Shown here: positions 38,801-43,300 of the stretch, piece after piece
Position numbering within the stretch: position 1 is the first letter of the stretch
Layout: the number at the start of each line of letters is the position of its first letter
Assembly (NCBI RefSeq): GCF_037126465.1
Contig: NC_088206.1
Coordinates: 13,677,187-13,741,186 of the forward strand
Source of the DNA: Ornithodoros turicata
Lineage: Eukaryota > Arthropoda > Arachnida > Ixodida > Argasidae
DNA length: 64,000 nucleotides
Direction: 5' to 3'
Program-made: the position numbers and the translations under genes
Notes under the pieces: model-generated
What the model saw: the letters and a program-made list of their open reading frames with translations, nothing else
Told to the model about the DNA's origin: nothing
Databases searched by the model: none

Positions 38801-38932
38801 GTTACAGACGTCGAGACTTTAACGGGCCTTCGTTTCTTTGGGAATATGACGACGTACGACGCCATCAAACTACGTACACAGTTGCCCGTAGGTCTGTGGA
38901 GTAATGGTAAAAATGCGGGCCGGGCGAATTAA
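11764..38932 (+). CDS. ENPP-like: ENPP gene 1: secreted ectonucleotide pyrophosphatase/phosphodiesterase, 17 exons
   Basis: The spliced product has 768 residues: exons 11764-11857, 15288-15363, 16263-16434, 19183-19293, 23113-23222, 25172-25316, 25405-25513, 29327-29443, 29502-29655, 31319-31385, 31451-31538, 31610-31797, 32716-32922, 33044-33173, 35465-35669, 38515-38677, 38762-38932. ENPPs hydrolyse phosphodiester or pyrophosphate bonds of extracellular nucleotides using two zinc ions. Layout: signal peptide 1-23, short Cys-containing linker, catalytic domain about 60-415, basic linker about 478-500, nuclease-like domain about 590-768. Zinc ligands and nucleophile are all present: Asp69 (SFDGFR), Thr105 (ATFPNH), Asp224 and His228 (EPDSVFH), Asp271 and His272 (SDHG), His375 (HGYD). 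There are no somatomedin-B repeats. All intron phases agree with paralogue 2. Two introns use GC donors. Substrate preference cannot be told from the sequence. Confidence 0.9.
11921..12321. mobile_element. hAT-like MITE with AGTGGCGTAGCCA termini
   Basis: Left end AGTGGCGTAGCCAGACC and right end GTGGCTACGCCACTG are inverted repeats of a type common at hAT termini. The interior has C- and G-rich runs near the ends. No clear 8-bp duplication. Lies in ENPP gene 1 intron 1. Confidence 0.6.
12323..12531. mobile_element. CACTCTTA-family foldback MITE, partial
   Basis: Shares ttgccac, tgatatatgtggcaagg and the right terminus TTTTTTAAGAGTG with the complete copies at 12579-12863 and 44799-45091. The left end is diverged. 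Confidence 0.65.
12579..12863. mobile_element. CACTCTTA-family foldback MITE, complete
   Basis: A 285-bp near-perfect palindrome from CACTCTTAAAAAAGG to TTTTAAGAGTG. The arms meet at the centre around ctggagagtaatataactctccag. Flanked by TG on both sides (12577-12578, 12864-12865). Confidence 0.85.
12865..13087. mobile_element. GGCCCGRTTTCACCAAC foldback MITE
   Basis: Arms start GGCCCGATTTCACCAACGCC on the left and end GGTGTTGGTGAAACCGGGCC on the right, with further inner matches (TTGGTGCTAAT / ATTAGCACCAA). It abuts the previous MITE. Confidence 0.8.
13088..14589. other. ENPP gene 1 intron 1, unassigned part
   Basis: Contains a small decayed CACTCTT-type fragment at about 13265-13350 and T-rich stretches. 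No coding exon was recognised. Confidence 0.4.
14590..15227. mobile_element. Foldback MITE, CCCTGYCA termini
   Basis: The left arm (CCCTGCCAGAC...TTTAGCGTCA...CACTTGCACTTAC) is repeated inverted on the right (GTAAGTGCAAG...TGACGCTAAA...GTGTGACAGGG). About 640 bp, in intron 1 just upstream of exon 2. Confidence 0.7.
15288..15363 (+). CDS. ENPP gene 1 exon 2: pre-catalytic linker
   Basis: Acceptor tatttttcag, donor tctgg|gtatgc. Encodes ESELLRNKTWYDYACF then DRTKECPSG: two Cys residues and one N-glycosylation sequon (NKT). Phase 1 in, phase 2 out, the same as the paralogue exon at 48875-48941. Confidence 0.85.
15714..15914 (-). mobile_element. SINE, GCCGCGAAGCAACTGTGGC family, copy 2
   Basis: Matches the 8647-8930 copy over the body (agcgccgcgaagcaactgtg, then gtcctgggccgacttc, then gaacattcgtctgg-like sequence). 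The tRNA-like head is lost. Confidence 0.7.
16263..16434 (+). CDS. ENPP gene 1 exon 3: first zinc ligand and nucleophile
   Basis: Acceptor cctcag, donor acg|gtaggt. Encodes PPLLLISFDGFRSDLLLR through FPSATFPNHMTLVT: zinc ligand Asp69, nucleophile Thr105 and substrate-contact Asn108. The usual Lys before the nucleophile (SKTFPNH in paralogue 2) is Ala here. 172 bp, the same length as the paralogue exon. Confidence 0.92.
16495..16770 (-). mobile_element. LINE 3' end fragment (C-terminal knuckle plus 3' UTR)
   Basis: On the minus strand a C-terminal stretch (DLEHILLHCPHY-like, about 16750-16715) precedes a 3' UTR with caatggggtagagtatcgcc and a tail near 16500. The same 3' UTR signature recurs at 23600-23705 and, diverged, at 41365-41415. 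Confidence 0.65.
17210..17455. mobile_element. TCGATA-rich MITE-like element
   Basis: Bounded by gcagatgacgatattt and atattttttgcatctg, which are imperfect inverted repeats. The interior holds more than ten TCGATA/TATCGA motifs. No target duplication was found. Confidence 0.5.
17946..18865. mobile_element. hAT-like MITE, GGCCCGGGC-rich family, copy 1
   Basis: Ends TAGAGCACTGCACGGG and CCCGTGGAGTGCTCTA. Flanks TGCCAGAC (17938-17945) and TGCCAGGC (18866-18873) match at 7 of 8. The subterminal zones are arrays of GGGCCCGG-like motifs. The inverted second copy is at 26196-26991. Confidence 0.85.
19183..19293 (+). CDS. ENPP gene 1 exon 4
   Basis: Acceptor ctttgcag, donor cca|gtaagt, phase 0 on both sides. 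Encodes GLYAESHGTIDSKMYDPVLK and ends WWDTEP. This is the conserved segment after the nucleophile (GLY.ESHGI in the family). Confidence 0.92.
19587..19872. repeat. Foldback element, about 100-bp arms
   Basis: The left arm from tggcctgccgttggtagcca to gcagacgtcgtgccgacatt pairs with the right arm aatgtccgggatgtcgtctg to tggctaccagtggctgtcca. Lies in intron 4. Confidence 0.65.
20818..21254. mobile_element. Foldback MITE with an embedded LINE-like tail
   Basis: CTATAGCGACCATGTCAT on the left is inverted as ATGACATGGTCGCTATAG on the right, with a second inner match (GGCGCTACTCATCGGCCC). The interior carries a minus-strand tail aaataaaattcaattcaat (about 21055-21028), suggesting a LINE or SINE 3' end inserted inside. 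Confidence 0.65.
21531..22449 (+). mobile_element. mariner element, internally deleted
   Basis: TIRs CGAGGGACGTTCAAATCAAA and the inverse ending GAACACCCCTCG are flanked by TA at 21529-21530 and 22450-22451. At 919 bp it is shorter than a full mariner (about 1.3 kb) because the central transposase part is missing. Confidence 0.88.
21680..22419 (+). pseudogene. mariner transposase remnant
   Basis: The N-terminal helix-turn-helix region (MADNEVSAHIEQRIVMKF, then QDDPGRGGSEPSV, then LILKDRRITCLELTRKTDIS) is followed by a deletion after IIHEHLQF. The sequence resumes in the catalytic core (LLQDNARPHT, HPPYSPD) and ends with KRWDKCISAAGDYV. The first Asp of the DDD triad lies in the deleted segment. 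An in-frame stop and frameshifts are also present. Inactive. Confidence 0.85.
22576..22812. repeat. 79-bp tandem repeat, 3 copies
   Basis: aggacactcg recurs at 22581, 22660 and 22739, giving an exact 79-bp period. Each unit begins AAAGGACAC and ends GTGTCCTTT, and contains CACTCGG/CCGAGTG, so every unit is a potential hairpin. Confidence 0.9.
23113..23222 (+). CDS. ENPP gene 1 exon 5
   Basis: Acceptor atatttcag, donor ccaag|gtgact. Encodes IWSTVERSGKKSYTFFWPGS then DNKINGTRPSRYFNFP. The FFWPGS block is family-conserved. Sequon NGT. 110 bp, the same as the paralogue exon. Confidence 0.92.
23263..24284. mobile_element. CAGGGTGTCTCAG foldback MITE, right end truncated
   Basis: TA-flanked start CAGGGTGTCTCAGC. 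Arms of about 300 bp pair with each other (for example gataccggagccattttcag against ctgaaaacggctccggtatc). The expected right terminus is absent. A LINE 3' tail (23600-23705, caatggggtagagtatcgcc then (TTG)n) sits in the loop. Confidence 0.8.
25172..25316 (+). CDS. ENPP gene 1 exon 6: EPD zinc ligands
   Basis: Acceptor cccgtttag, donor aaccag|gtactt. Encodes VEVILSWLDLPKEDIPSF and SHEPDSVFHMFGPES. Zinc ligands Asp224 and His228 are kept with normal spacing, but the Gly before the His (SAGH in paralogue 2) is Phe. Six bases longer than the paralogue exon. Confidence 0.92.
25405..25513 (+). CDS. ENPP gene 1 exon 7: SDHG zinc motif
   Basis: Separated by only an 88-bp intron from exon 6. Encodes GNESLDRVEKMLNRLMSGLY and INIIVVSDHG with zinc ligands Asp271 and His272. 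Donor ccatg|gtatgt, phase 1. Confidence 0.92.
26196..26991. mobile_element. hAT-like MITE, GGCCCGGGC-rich family, copy 2 (inverted, nested)
   Basis: Same family as 17946-18865 in the opposite orientation, with termini TAGAGCACTGCACGGG and CCCGTGCAATGCTCTA. Flanks ATATGGAC and ATATGGAT (7 of 8). Nested in the hAT-like element 25759-27672. Confidence 0.85.
27032..27429. mobile_element. CACTGTAAAC MITE, TA-flanked, nested
   Basis: Termini CACTGTAAACTTTTTCACACC and GGTGTGAAAGCGTTTACTGTG with TA at 27030-27031 and 27430-27431. About 400 bp, no ORF. Inserted in the hAT-like element. Confidence 0.8.
28273..28401. repeat. Small foldback, 33-bp arms
   Basis: gctgacctttttgcttattt...ctgcagctgg pairs with ccagctgcagagaaaacaag...aggtcagc around a 63-bp loop. 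Confidence 0.75.
28403..28735. repeat. Foldback, arms about 40 bp
   Basis: gcgactagagtcactaaata at the left is inverted at the right as tatttagtgactctagcagc. It directly follows the previous foldback. A (CT)n microsatellite lies further right at about 28888-28907. Confidence 0.7.
29327..29443 (+). CDS. ENPP gene 1 exon 8
   Basis: Acceptor ccttccag, donor tcag|gtatgt. Encodes MASSDEWKWIYLHKYANLT and RTRLAPKEGTS, completing the SDHGM block. 117 bp, phases 1/1 as in the paralogue. Sequon NLT. Confidence 0.9.
29502..29655 (+). CDS. ENPP gene 1 exon 9
   Basis: Only a 58-bp intron precedes it. Acceptor ccttttaag, donor gtaga|gtgagt. Encodes [20 protein letters not shown], the conserved P.R.HY....RI.P strand, then LAEGYITVE. 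154 bp in both paralogues. Confidence 0.92.
30568..31179. mobile_element. hAT-like MITE, TAGGGCCCGGAA termini
   Basis: TAGGGCCCGGAAGTTGC on the left and AAGTTCCGGGCCCTATA on the right, with flanks ctaatgag / ctaatgac (7 of 8). A (GAAA)n microsatellite lies inside at 31003-31029. In intron 9. Confidence 0.65.
31319..31385 (+). CDS. ENPP gene 1 exon 10: HGYD zinc ligand
   Basis: Acceptor gtgtatatag, donor atgcag|gtaagg. Encodes ENKTVKEASGLHGYDIMLPL with zinc ligand His375 and sequon NKT. Phase 2 in, 0 out. Confidence 0.92.
31451..31538 (+). CDS. ENPP gene 1 exon 11 (GC donor)
   Basis: Acceptor cacccgtag. Encodes GIFLAYGKNFKQNVSVRPFR then NVEVYGLMA. The donor reads ggcag|GCAAGT, a GC-AG intron with otherwise perfect consensus. 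Homology and phase (1) exclude a nearby GT. The paralogue uses ggcag|GTAAGG at the same place. Confidence 0.9.
31610..31797 (+). CDS. ENPP gene 1 exon 12: end of catalytic domain
   Basis: Acceptor gtgaag. Encodes EILNITARPNNGTPGALHYI followed by a Pro- and acidic-rich stretch (EPPKPDPVVPLRQCEAPKNR) and DGCTKKSKSVK. Donor gtaaag|gtaatg in phase 0 is chosen over the nearer gtaaga, which would break phase with exon 13. Confidence 0.85.
31798..32715. other. ENPP gene 1 intron 12, no feature recognised
   Basis: A minus-strand frame at 31870-32150 (with CGLCRRRWGSSASHALRCC) looks vaguely like a LINE C-terminal knuckle, but it is too weak to call. Confidence 0.4.
32716..32922 (+). CDS. ENPP gene 1 exon 13: basic linker
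   Basis: Acceptor cactaag, donor tacag|gtgcgt, phase 0/0. It begins with a strongly basic stretch (KELRKETSKKGKKNRSKNKH) and continues TPWGEPQ to CTLVNEDYISAFDCTLKLPV then WNAFTL. The paralogue exon aligns ([27 protein letters not shown]) but lacks the basic run. Confidence 0.88.
33044..33173 (+). CDS. ENPP gene 1 exon 14 (second GC donor)
   Basis: Acceptor gctttcag. Encodes ITWHRDPRVNDTTCNEYGKI and ends YQVPLFPP. The donor is ccaccag|GCAAGT, again GC; phase 1 joins exon 15 (LFPP-ELSSS). The GT 17 bases upstream (accag|gtgccc) gives the wrong phase. The paralogue has ccaccag|GTACAC. Confidence 0.88.
33563..33610. repeat. hAT-type terminus and G homopolymer
   Basis: cagtgacgtagccattgggg followed by a G run resembles the CAGTGGCGTAGCCA end seen at 11921. 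No matching right end was found. Confidence 0.4.
34404..34800. repeat. Imperfect direct repeat, about 120-bp copies
   Basis: 34404-34515 and 34686-34796 share agcttctggcttac, cggcaa, tttctgcaaat, tgtgttcattta and attaaactgatatcaggcca, with scattered differences; spacing about 282 bp. Confidence 0.75.
34805..35243. mobile_element. gggagtaa-rich MITE, decayed CACTCTT relative
   Basis: Many ggagtaa motifs and a right end tttttttagagtg. The left end is not clear. Lies in intron 14. Confidence 0.5.
35465..35669 (+). CDS. ENPP gene 1 exon 15: nuclease-like domain core
   Basis: Acceptor ttcatag, donor catctt|gtaagt. Encodes LPIYFNHSFAVMQYMRKQIS, LWKKKYGSINVVVGPAFDVH and GTGKRP. The GP.FD.....G block is the remnant His-free nuclease-like domain of ENPPs. 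Phase 1/2. Confidence 0.92.
35701..36575. mobile_element. CAGGGTGTCCCAG foldback MITE, complete
   Basis: 875-bp imperfect palindrome. Termini CAGGGTGTCCCAGAAAACGT and its inverse, TA on both flanks (35699-35700, 36576-36577). Inner arms also pair (gttcggctattttttc against gaaaaaatagccgaat). 31 bp after exon 15. Confidence 0.9.
37242..37680. mobile_element. CCCAAGCAGCACA MITE, middle shell of the nest
   Basis: Perfect 45-bp inverted arms starting CCCAAGCAGCACAATGTACT (37242-37286 and 37636-37680). It shares its terminus with the CCAATATTGG elements at 44497 and 52448. It is interrupted by the SINE 37362-37633. Confidence 0.9.
37362..37633 (-). mobile_element. Ruka-like tRNA-derived SINE with 13-bp target duplication
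   Basis: Minus strand: a tRNA-like head GGGCCTCGGTGGCTCAGTCG (A box) and GGGGGTTCGAACCC (B box), then a body through gtgatgagctttcatcgcac to cgcgacgtaaacacccaatt and an (ATT)-type tail. Flanked by GTCCACCCCTATT at 37349-37361 and 37634-37646. A partial copy is at 55383-55543. The name is from memory of a tick SINE. Confidence 0.85.
38253..38363 (+). mobile_element. SINE, GCCGCGAAGCAACTGTGGC family, copy 3 (3' part)
   Basis: Plus-orientation 3' half ending gccacagttgcttcgcggcg then an A-rich tail (aataaaaaaaa). Just upstream of exon 16. Confidence 0.65.
38473..38510. repeat. (TTTC)n microsatellite
   Basis: Pyrimidine repeat that merges with the polypyrimidine tract of the exon 16 acceptor (ttcatttag at 38506-38514). 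Length changes here could affect splicing. Confidence 0.85.
38515..38677 (+). CDS. ENPP gene 1 exon 16
   Basis: Encodes NGTTVPFPTHVFLVVTRCLK and CQHTDLDVAAFLIPNLAKPY, the PTH.F.V.T.C and C...L....F..P blocks of the nuclease-like domain. Sequon NGT. 163 bp, identical in length to the paralogue exon; phase 2/0. Confidence 0.92.
38762..38932 (+). CDS. ENPP gene 1 exon 17: C-terminus
   Basis: Acceptor atctgcag. Encodes VERYVTKHMATVTDVETLTG then LRFFGNMTTYDAIKLRTQLP to SNGKNAGRAN and stop TAA (38930-38932). The preceding 84-bp intron has no stop and is a multiple of three. Nine residues longer at the end than paralogue 2. Confidence 0.92.
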   Translation, partial: DDVERYVTKHMATVTDVETLTGLRFFGNMTTYDAIKLRTQLPVGLWSNGKNAGRAN

Positions 38933-39405
38933 GTTACGCTTGTAGAGTTGCTCGTCTGGCGACCGAGCTAATTAAACTACGCTTGTAGGGTGTCTAACTT
39001 CACATTCTCGTCCTATATCTCTTCAGTGTTGCGCAACCGGGAGCACCATAAAAAGAATTTTATTAATTGATGAATTTTGTTAATTTTATTAATTTGCCGC
39101 AAGATAATTAGGCTTATTTAGAGACCGGACGAATTGCTCTAAATGAATGTCACAGAGCATGAACTGCATTTCAACCTCTGTCCTCACAGTCCCCATGTAT
39201 ACCGAACCTTGCACAAAGTAAAATACTTTGAATTAAACTGTTACATCAAGTTATAATATGTTGTGGCATAGGTAGAGTACAACTCTGTATAAGCAAGTAA
39301 ATTCCTTAGTTATATTGCAGGGTCATTCCCGGTCAAATGACCCAAAGGTCGTGCTCGACCCCCCACAGTTTTGCATTAAAAAATTATCGTGGACTCCTTA
39401 TTGCA

Positions 39406-39411
39406 AATAAA
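39406..39411 (+). terminator. Possible poly(A) signal, ENPP gene 1
   Basis: AATAAA 474 bp after the stop codon; the only canonical hexamer seen on this strand before gene 2. Confidence 0.4.
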
Positions 39412-39954
39412 GCTATTTTCCCGAGTTTTACTGGACAATGTTGAACCGTTGTCGATTTAGGCGGGGTCAAAGTTCGTCAGAATCTCGAAAACCATGCTAC
39501 GAAAAAAGTTACCTACTGAGCAGGGTTTTGCGTCTAGGTGGACTTTAGTGACATAGAATGAAAGAGCGTGGCCCTAACATTCTGCCAATATCAAGTTCTT
39601 CCCTCGTGTTTGATTTTCGGCCAGCGAAACAGGGCTGCTTTTTTGCGCTATTTCTTACAACTTTGCACAAGAATGCACATTCTTTCATCTAATTCTCGCA
39701 CAACACATATGTCGTCCTGGGGCCATTTTTGAAGTTTGGGAACTATTAGCAGTGCTCGGGAGTAAATTGCAGGATCATGGGAGTAAAATTGGGAGTAATT
39801 GCAATTTTCTCCTTTTTGTCTATAGTGTTTTACACGGTGGTACCTTGATTTTATTACCTATATGACCGCAACGTTAACCACGAAAAATAGTCTACACTGG
39901 GGTTTGTGTACTGTTTACCATTGACCTCAAAACATTGCAGACTTCTTCAGAACA

Positions 39955-39960
39955 TTTATT
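39955..39960 (-). terminator. Possible poly(A) signal, ENPP gene 2
   Basis: TTTATT on plus, AATAAA on minus, 232 bp past the gene 2 stop. Confidence 0.4.
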
Positions 39961-40191
39961 AGTCATTGCCTGGTCGGCATTGTCACCTCAAGAGACGCAG
40001 CGGTATCCTTGAGGCCGCGACTACACTGAACATCTTATTGTCAGGTCCCTCGGTGTCCTGTTGTAGCACGGCACATAACTCACACACTTCAAGACCGTCG
40101 TTGTGAGAGCGGTATTGTCACCCGACGAAGAATCCGCGCATGATTGCCTTTGTAGATGACGAGGCGATTCTCTGCGTACCATCGCGTACAA

Positions 40192-40335
40192 CTACGTCGG
40201 CCAAAGTCCGGACGGTATCTCTGTTCGCAATCGGATGGCTTCGTAAACGGGAAGTTCGGTGAAGAACTGGAGACCTGTCAAGAGTTCAACGTCTCCTACT
40301 GTTGCCATGTGCTGAACAAGGTACTGGTTCATTGC
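40192..40335 (-). CDS. ENPP gene 2 last exon: C-terminus
   Basis: Acceptor gtttgcacag. Encodes [20 protein letters not shown] then [20 protein letters not shown] and PSGLWPT, stop TAG. Confidence 0.92.
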   Translation of the reverse strand, partial: AMNQYLVQHMATVGDVELLTGLQFFTELPVYEAIRLRTEIPSGLWPT

Positions 40336-43300
40336 CTGTGCAAACAAGAAGCCGTTGTTACATTGCCTATGAGTCTGTAATAGTTTAGGGTCCCTAATTG
40401 TTACCTGGCAGTTCTCGGGTCTTGGAAGATGAGGCAGCAGGAAGGCGATGACGTCTAGCTGGGAAGGAATACACGCCTGCACTGACACGCCAGCCGTAAG
40501 ACATCGGGTCAGCACACAGAAGATGTGAGATGGAACCGCAACTATGCTTCCAGGCTCCCGAGAGTCTCTACACAGAAAGGGTACCAACAAGGACTGAGTA
40601 CCTTAGCCTCATGATACCGTCCTGGTTAAGACTTACAGTATCTCTTGCAACGGAGGTCGCCTGCCATTGCCGTGGACGTCAAACGCAGGCCCCATTACCA
40701 GATTAAGGGAACCGTATTTCGCTTCCCAGTGTTTGATAAGAAGGATCATTTCCCGCCGTACGCCTACAGAGTGGTTCCGGTAGAAAGGCAGGGCGTTCGA
40801 ATGGAGCCAAACTGATGCTTCGTGTTCCTTTGCGGATACGAAATCTGCGTTGATGAAATCATGTGATATTAGTAACGGGGGCACTTTGCTTAGCGGTAAC
40901 TGCGTTACGAACTGAGTGAATTACACTTTCAATGGCAACGTGACATCACCACCCACTCTCTGCTTTACTCCGTTGATCCCCGTTGTCCCTTACTCTCCCA
41001 CGCCGAATGCCACGTTACTTTACCACAGTTTTCCACCGTGTGAGACTTAATGTGGCTTTTACACCGGCTTTTAAACACCTCCTCGGTGTCGGCGCATCCA
41101 GCCTCTGTTCCATATGTGGGGTGCGCGGTGACCTCCATCACATCCTTCTGGTCTGCGGACAGTACGATCGCGAGCGCGCCCTCATTGAAACTGCTCTGCA
41201 ACGCGTCGATCAACGCCAGTTCGACATGGCCAAAATTCTCGGGCCATGGTCCGACCACATCAGCTACAAGGCCTACGAGTTGTTGCTGAGTTCCACTCGC
41301 CTTATGCACGCGCTCTAAAAGGACACCTTTCCATCATCATCATCACTTTCTCATCCCTTCCACAAGCGCAATGGGGCAGTGTACCGCCATAACGGCGGTG
41401 GATGACCCACCACATCATCATCCCATTTATGTGTGGGAGTGTGTGTGTGAGCGAACTACCTGTGAAATGACACAAACGAGCAAGCATCAAATTTCAAAAA
41501 AATGGTACAAATAACCTACAAAATAGCATAAATGCATGCAGGTAAGCTGCTGGATGAAATTCATTGTTGAAAAAGCCTGTGCCTGGATACGACACGAGCT
41601 GCTTGTGTCGTGTAGTCATCTCTGTCGTTCTCTTGCCCCAGCTCAGTCTTTTTTTACAATTGATTATAAAAACTTCTGACAGGCGCTTTAACCCGACACG
41701 CAAGGCACGTTTGCTCTGTAGCCCTAGACAGCCGCAGGGTGGTCTAGTAGAGAGGACGACTGTTTCATCCATGCTCATACTGATATGCTCTGCATATTAA
41801 TAAACCTTCATATCCCCCTCCCTCAGCAGATTTTGAGCGCCTTATGCCTCTGAGATCTGTGGCGGCTCGTGGACGACGACAACGCGCCTCCTCTGCCGCG
41901 CGCTACTGCGTCTGGCAGCCAGTTCTACCGGCACTGTCCTAGCGTGAGGCCACGTCTGTCCCTTGCCCGCTGGGACGTCCCAAATTTTAGAGGACATGGT
42001 GTCCTTTTACATGAGTCCTGACCGGCGATGATGGAATGTCCCAGCGGGCAGATGGACGTGGCCTCACACTATAGGACGGTGTCGGTAGAACTGGCTGCCA
42101 GGCACAGTAGCGCGCGGCAGCAGAGGCGCGTCGTCGTCGTCGTCCATGGACCGCTACATCACCCCCCCCCCCCAGACGCGGAGTGGTGCATGCGGTTGAG
42201 GTCCGCGTCGATACCATGAAGAGGAGAATGAGGACGTCACGTGGATGATGGACGATTGGACACACATCTATTTGGTTATGGTAAGAAACCCACACATGAG
42301 ATCCAGTTCTGACCCGTCGTCAGTTCTCGCCTGATAAGTAGGCCTTATGGGCAGTTGCTTTTTATCTGTCACTGATGGTAACGTGAAATCACAAGACTAG
42401 TGTACCTGGTGGAAAAAGGGCTTCTTTCACAAGAGGTATAGTGGCCGTCCGTAAAGTTTCATATTCCTTGCAGGTTAGGTCTTTCCCTTGCAACCGAGCA
42501 TCCCGTTCCCAGCAGCCGTTTGCTATTGAGCTCTCTTGCTGCAACGAAACCAAAGGACAGTTTTTTTTTTTTTTAAAGAAGACGCCGTATAGCTATATGG
42601 AGCTTCTTAGATAATTACCCTTCCTCGTAACGTGTAAGCAGTCCAGAGGGGCAACCTTAGATCTTTATGGAAGGCAGCTACATAGTCGTGGTTTGTGAGA
42701 AGACACTGCGACTTTTGTTCCACGTCTGCCCCTGAAGTTACTAGGGCAGGATCTCCCCAGGGAACGTGAAGTCCGTGAAAAGGCCTGGTTGCGTCGTGGG
42801 TCTTGCGATCGAAGCCAAAATGCGTCGCTGCTGTTCGTGTATCCTAGAAAATAAAAATTACGCGTCTCACGTCATTTTTGCTTTACAAACTGCAGATCTG
42901 CCCTCAGTGTGCAGAACTGCTGTACAGTCCAGTACAGAGAGGCTCAGAGGAATGTTCAGGTATGCGGTCTTTTCACGAAGCGTGGGCTTGAAATATACGT
43001 CTGAACTTATCCTCACTTGTACTATAGACAGGTGAATCTCTAGAGTGTTTTTACAAGCAGTTACTAAATCAAATCGAAACCTATTATGACAAAATTAAGA
43101 ATGGCCATTAAATGATGGTGTCCGGTGAGCGACATTCATAAGGAAACTACGAAGTTCTGAAGTTGCCAAGGGGTGTTCCACGAACTCACTTCTTTTCGCA
43201 CAGAATGCAAGCAGATACAGTTCTGCCTCTACCTCAAATTTTGCACAATACATCCCCTTTGCACCATGTCGAGTGAACGCCGGTAACCGCCAAGTGACTT

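Larger units (their letters stand above)
38933..40191. other. Intergenic spacer between the convergent ENPP genes
   Basis: Likely contains both 3' UTRs. AATAAA on the plus strand at 39406-39411, and TTTATT (AATAAA on minus) at 39955-39960. A small gggagtaa-type MITE fragment lies at about 39755-39835. Confidence 0.5.

Noticed and set aside
42880..43030. Minus-strand frame with [20 protein letters not shown] as an ENPP gene 2 exon
   Set aside because: The true counterpart ([20 protein letters not shown]) was found at 42619-42801 with matching phase.
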